Source: Thermoflexales bacterium (GTDB taxonomy: Bacteria > Chloroflexota > Anaerolineae > B4-G1 > SLSP01). From it: DNA of 6,123 bases. The position numbers were made by a program, and so were the translations under genes. Of the stretch, positions 5,427-6,123 are shown in pieces (position 1 is the first letter of the stretch; each line of letters starts with the position of its first letter). The stretch is taken from the NCBI GenBank assembly GCA_015486785.1, contig WFQZ01000179.1, positions 1 through 6,123 on the forward strand, written 5' to 3'. A model generated the notes under the pieces. That model ran no database searches. It was not told where the DNA came from and saw nothing but the letters and a program-made list of their open reading frames with translations.

Positions 5427-6123
5427 TCAAATGTAGTTTAATCTTTCCGCTTCCCTGGTCAACTCTTTGCGGAACCGCGGATCGGCGATGCTGATGAGAG
5501 CTTTCACCCGTTGGCGGATTGATTTCCCATAAAGATTGACCGCTCCGTGCTCGGTGACCACCCAGTGGACGTGATTCCGCGTCGTCACCACGCCGGCCCC
5601 GGTCTGCAAGGTGGGCACGATGCGGCTTTGCGTCCCGTGTTTGGCGGTGCTCGGCAGCGCGATGATCGGCACCCCGCCGGGGGAGCGTGACGCGCCGTAG
5701 ATGAAGTCCATCTGCCCACCGACGCCGCTGAAGAGCCGATGCCCGATGCTATCGGCGCACACCTGCCCGGTGAGGTCCACCTCAATCGCCCCGTTGATGG
5801 CCACCTGGCGGTAGTTCTTCCCGATGATGCACGGATCGTTGATGTACTCGGTGCGGTGCAGTTCCACCAGCGGATTGCGATCCAGCCAGCGGTACAACTC
5901 GTGCGAGCCGAGCACGAATCCGGCGGTGATCTTCCCCGGATGCAGCGTCTTGCGGGCATTGGTGATGACGCCCTTTTCGACCAGCCGCATCACGCCATCG
6001 GAAAACAACTCCGTGTGGATGCCCAAGTCTCGTTTGTGCTCCAGGTAGTGCAACACCGAATCGGGCACCGCGCCGATGCCCATCTGGAGCGTTGCGCCGT
6101 CGGGGATCAACTCGGCGATGTGC
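5427..6123 (-). CDS. Acetyl-CoA hydrolase/transferase-family CoA-transferase, C-terminal part (N-terminus outside window)
   Basis: Moves CoA between an acyl-CoA and a free acid such as acetate, butyrate or 4-hydroxybutyrate. The 231 visible residues end at a TGA (5429-5427) and are open at the window edge. The TTG at 6110 lies inside the conserved stretch AELIPDGATLQMGIGAVPD and is not a credible start, so roughly the first half is missing. Landmarks in order are IPDGATLQMGIGAVPD, GIHTELFSDGVMRLVEKGVI, INDPCIIGKNYRQVAING, AIEVDLTGQVCADSIG, GVGGQMDFIYGASRSPGG, LPSTAKHGTQSRIVP and VVTEHGAVNLYGKS, all typical of the AcetylCoA_hyd_C domain. The Glu of AIEVD (codon 5783-5781) is the candidate for the glutamate that carries CoA as a thioester. 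Overall similarity points to the 4-hydroxybutyrate/butyrate/acetate CoA-transferase group, but substrate cannot be settled here. It precedes fixA by 93 nt on the same strand and may read through into it. Confidence 0.9.
   Translation of the reverse strand, partial: HIAELIPDGATLQMGIGAVPDSVLHYLEHKRDLGIHTELFSDGVMRLVEKGVITNARKTLHPGKITAGFVLGSHELYRWLDRNPLVELHRTEYINDPCIIGKNYRQVAINGAIEVDLTGQVCADSIGHRLFSGVGGQMDFIYGASRSPGGVPIIALPSTAKHGTQSRIVPTLQTGAGVVTTRNHVHWVVTEHGAVNLYGKSIRQRVKALISIADPRFRKELTREAERLNYI

Noticed and set aside
5427..6110. TTG at 6110 as the true start of a short CoA-transferase.
   Set aside because: The frame continues to the window edge with conserved residues before it (HIAE preceding LIPDGATLQMG), and the family normally has a further N-terminal domain. 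The gene is cut by the window rather than short.

Overview
The window is moderately GC-rich bacterial DNA, about 55-60% G+C by eye. It holds six protein-coding genes, two of them cut by the window edges, and very little spare DNA. Starts are mostly preceded by strong Shine-Dalgarno sequences, and ATG, GTG and TTG are all used. Nothing fixes the taxon. A pyrophosphate-type phosphofructokinase beside a quinone-linked bifurcating ETF would suit an anaerobic or facultative lineage such as Chloroflexota, but that is a low-confidence guess. No rRNA, tRNA, CRISPR array, insertion sequence or other mobile element was seen.

Left part, + strand: the C-terminal end of an unrecognised protein (to 347), an 81-base gap, then a complete 427-residue phosphofructokinase (429-1712). 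Its two diagnostic residues, Asp112 in GGDDT and Lys139 in PKTIDND, indicate that the phosphoryl donor is PPi rather than ATP. A perfect 13-bp hairpin with A/T tracts on both sides (1733-1766) closes this unit and, from the other strand, also closes the unit to its right.

Right part, - strand, transcribed right to left: the C-terminal half of an acetyl-CoA hydrolase/transferase-family CoA-transferase (6123-5427), a 93-base spacer, then the tightly packed cluster fixA-fixB-fixC-fixX (5333-1782). All three junctions inside the cluster overlap (4, 4 and 7 nt), and each downstream Shine-Dalgarno lies inside the gene before it, so the four subunits are probably translationally coupled. The spacer holds a promoter-like pair (TTTAGA, 17 nt, TAAAAT). 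Its -10 lies at the centre of a perfect 18-bp palindrome, a plausible repressor or activator site for the fix cluster.

Functionally, FixA/FixB (EtfB/EtfA) with FixC and FixX form the EtfABCX complex. In characterised members this takes electrons from NADH and bifurcates them, one to low-potential ferredoxin or flavodoxin and one to quinone. No nitrogen-fixation gene is visible, and the neighbouring CoA-transferase suggests a link to acyl-CoA or short-chain-acid metabolism. PPi-dependent glycolysis, reversible CoA transfer and electron bifurcation all fit an energy-conserving metabolism. These are known families in a sensible arrangement. I do not see an undescribed system here; the least explained items are the palindromic promoter and the unidentified protein at the left edge.
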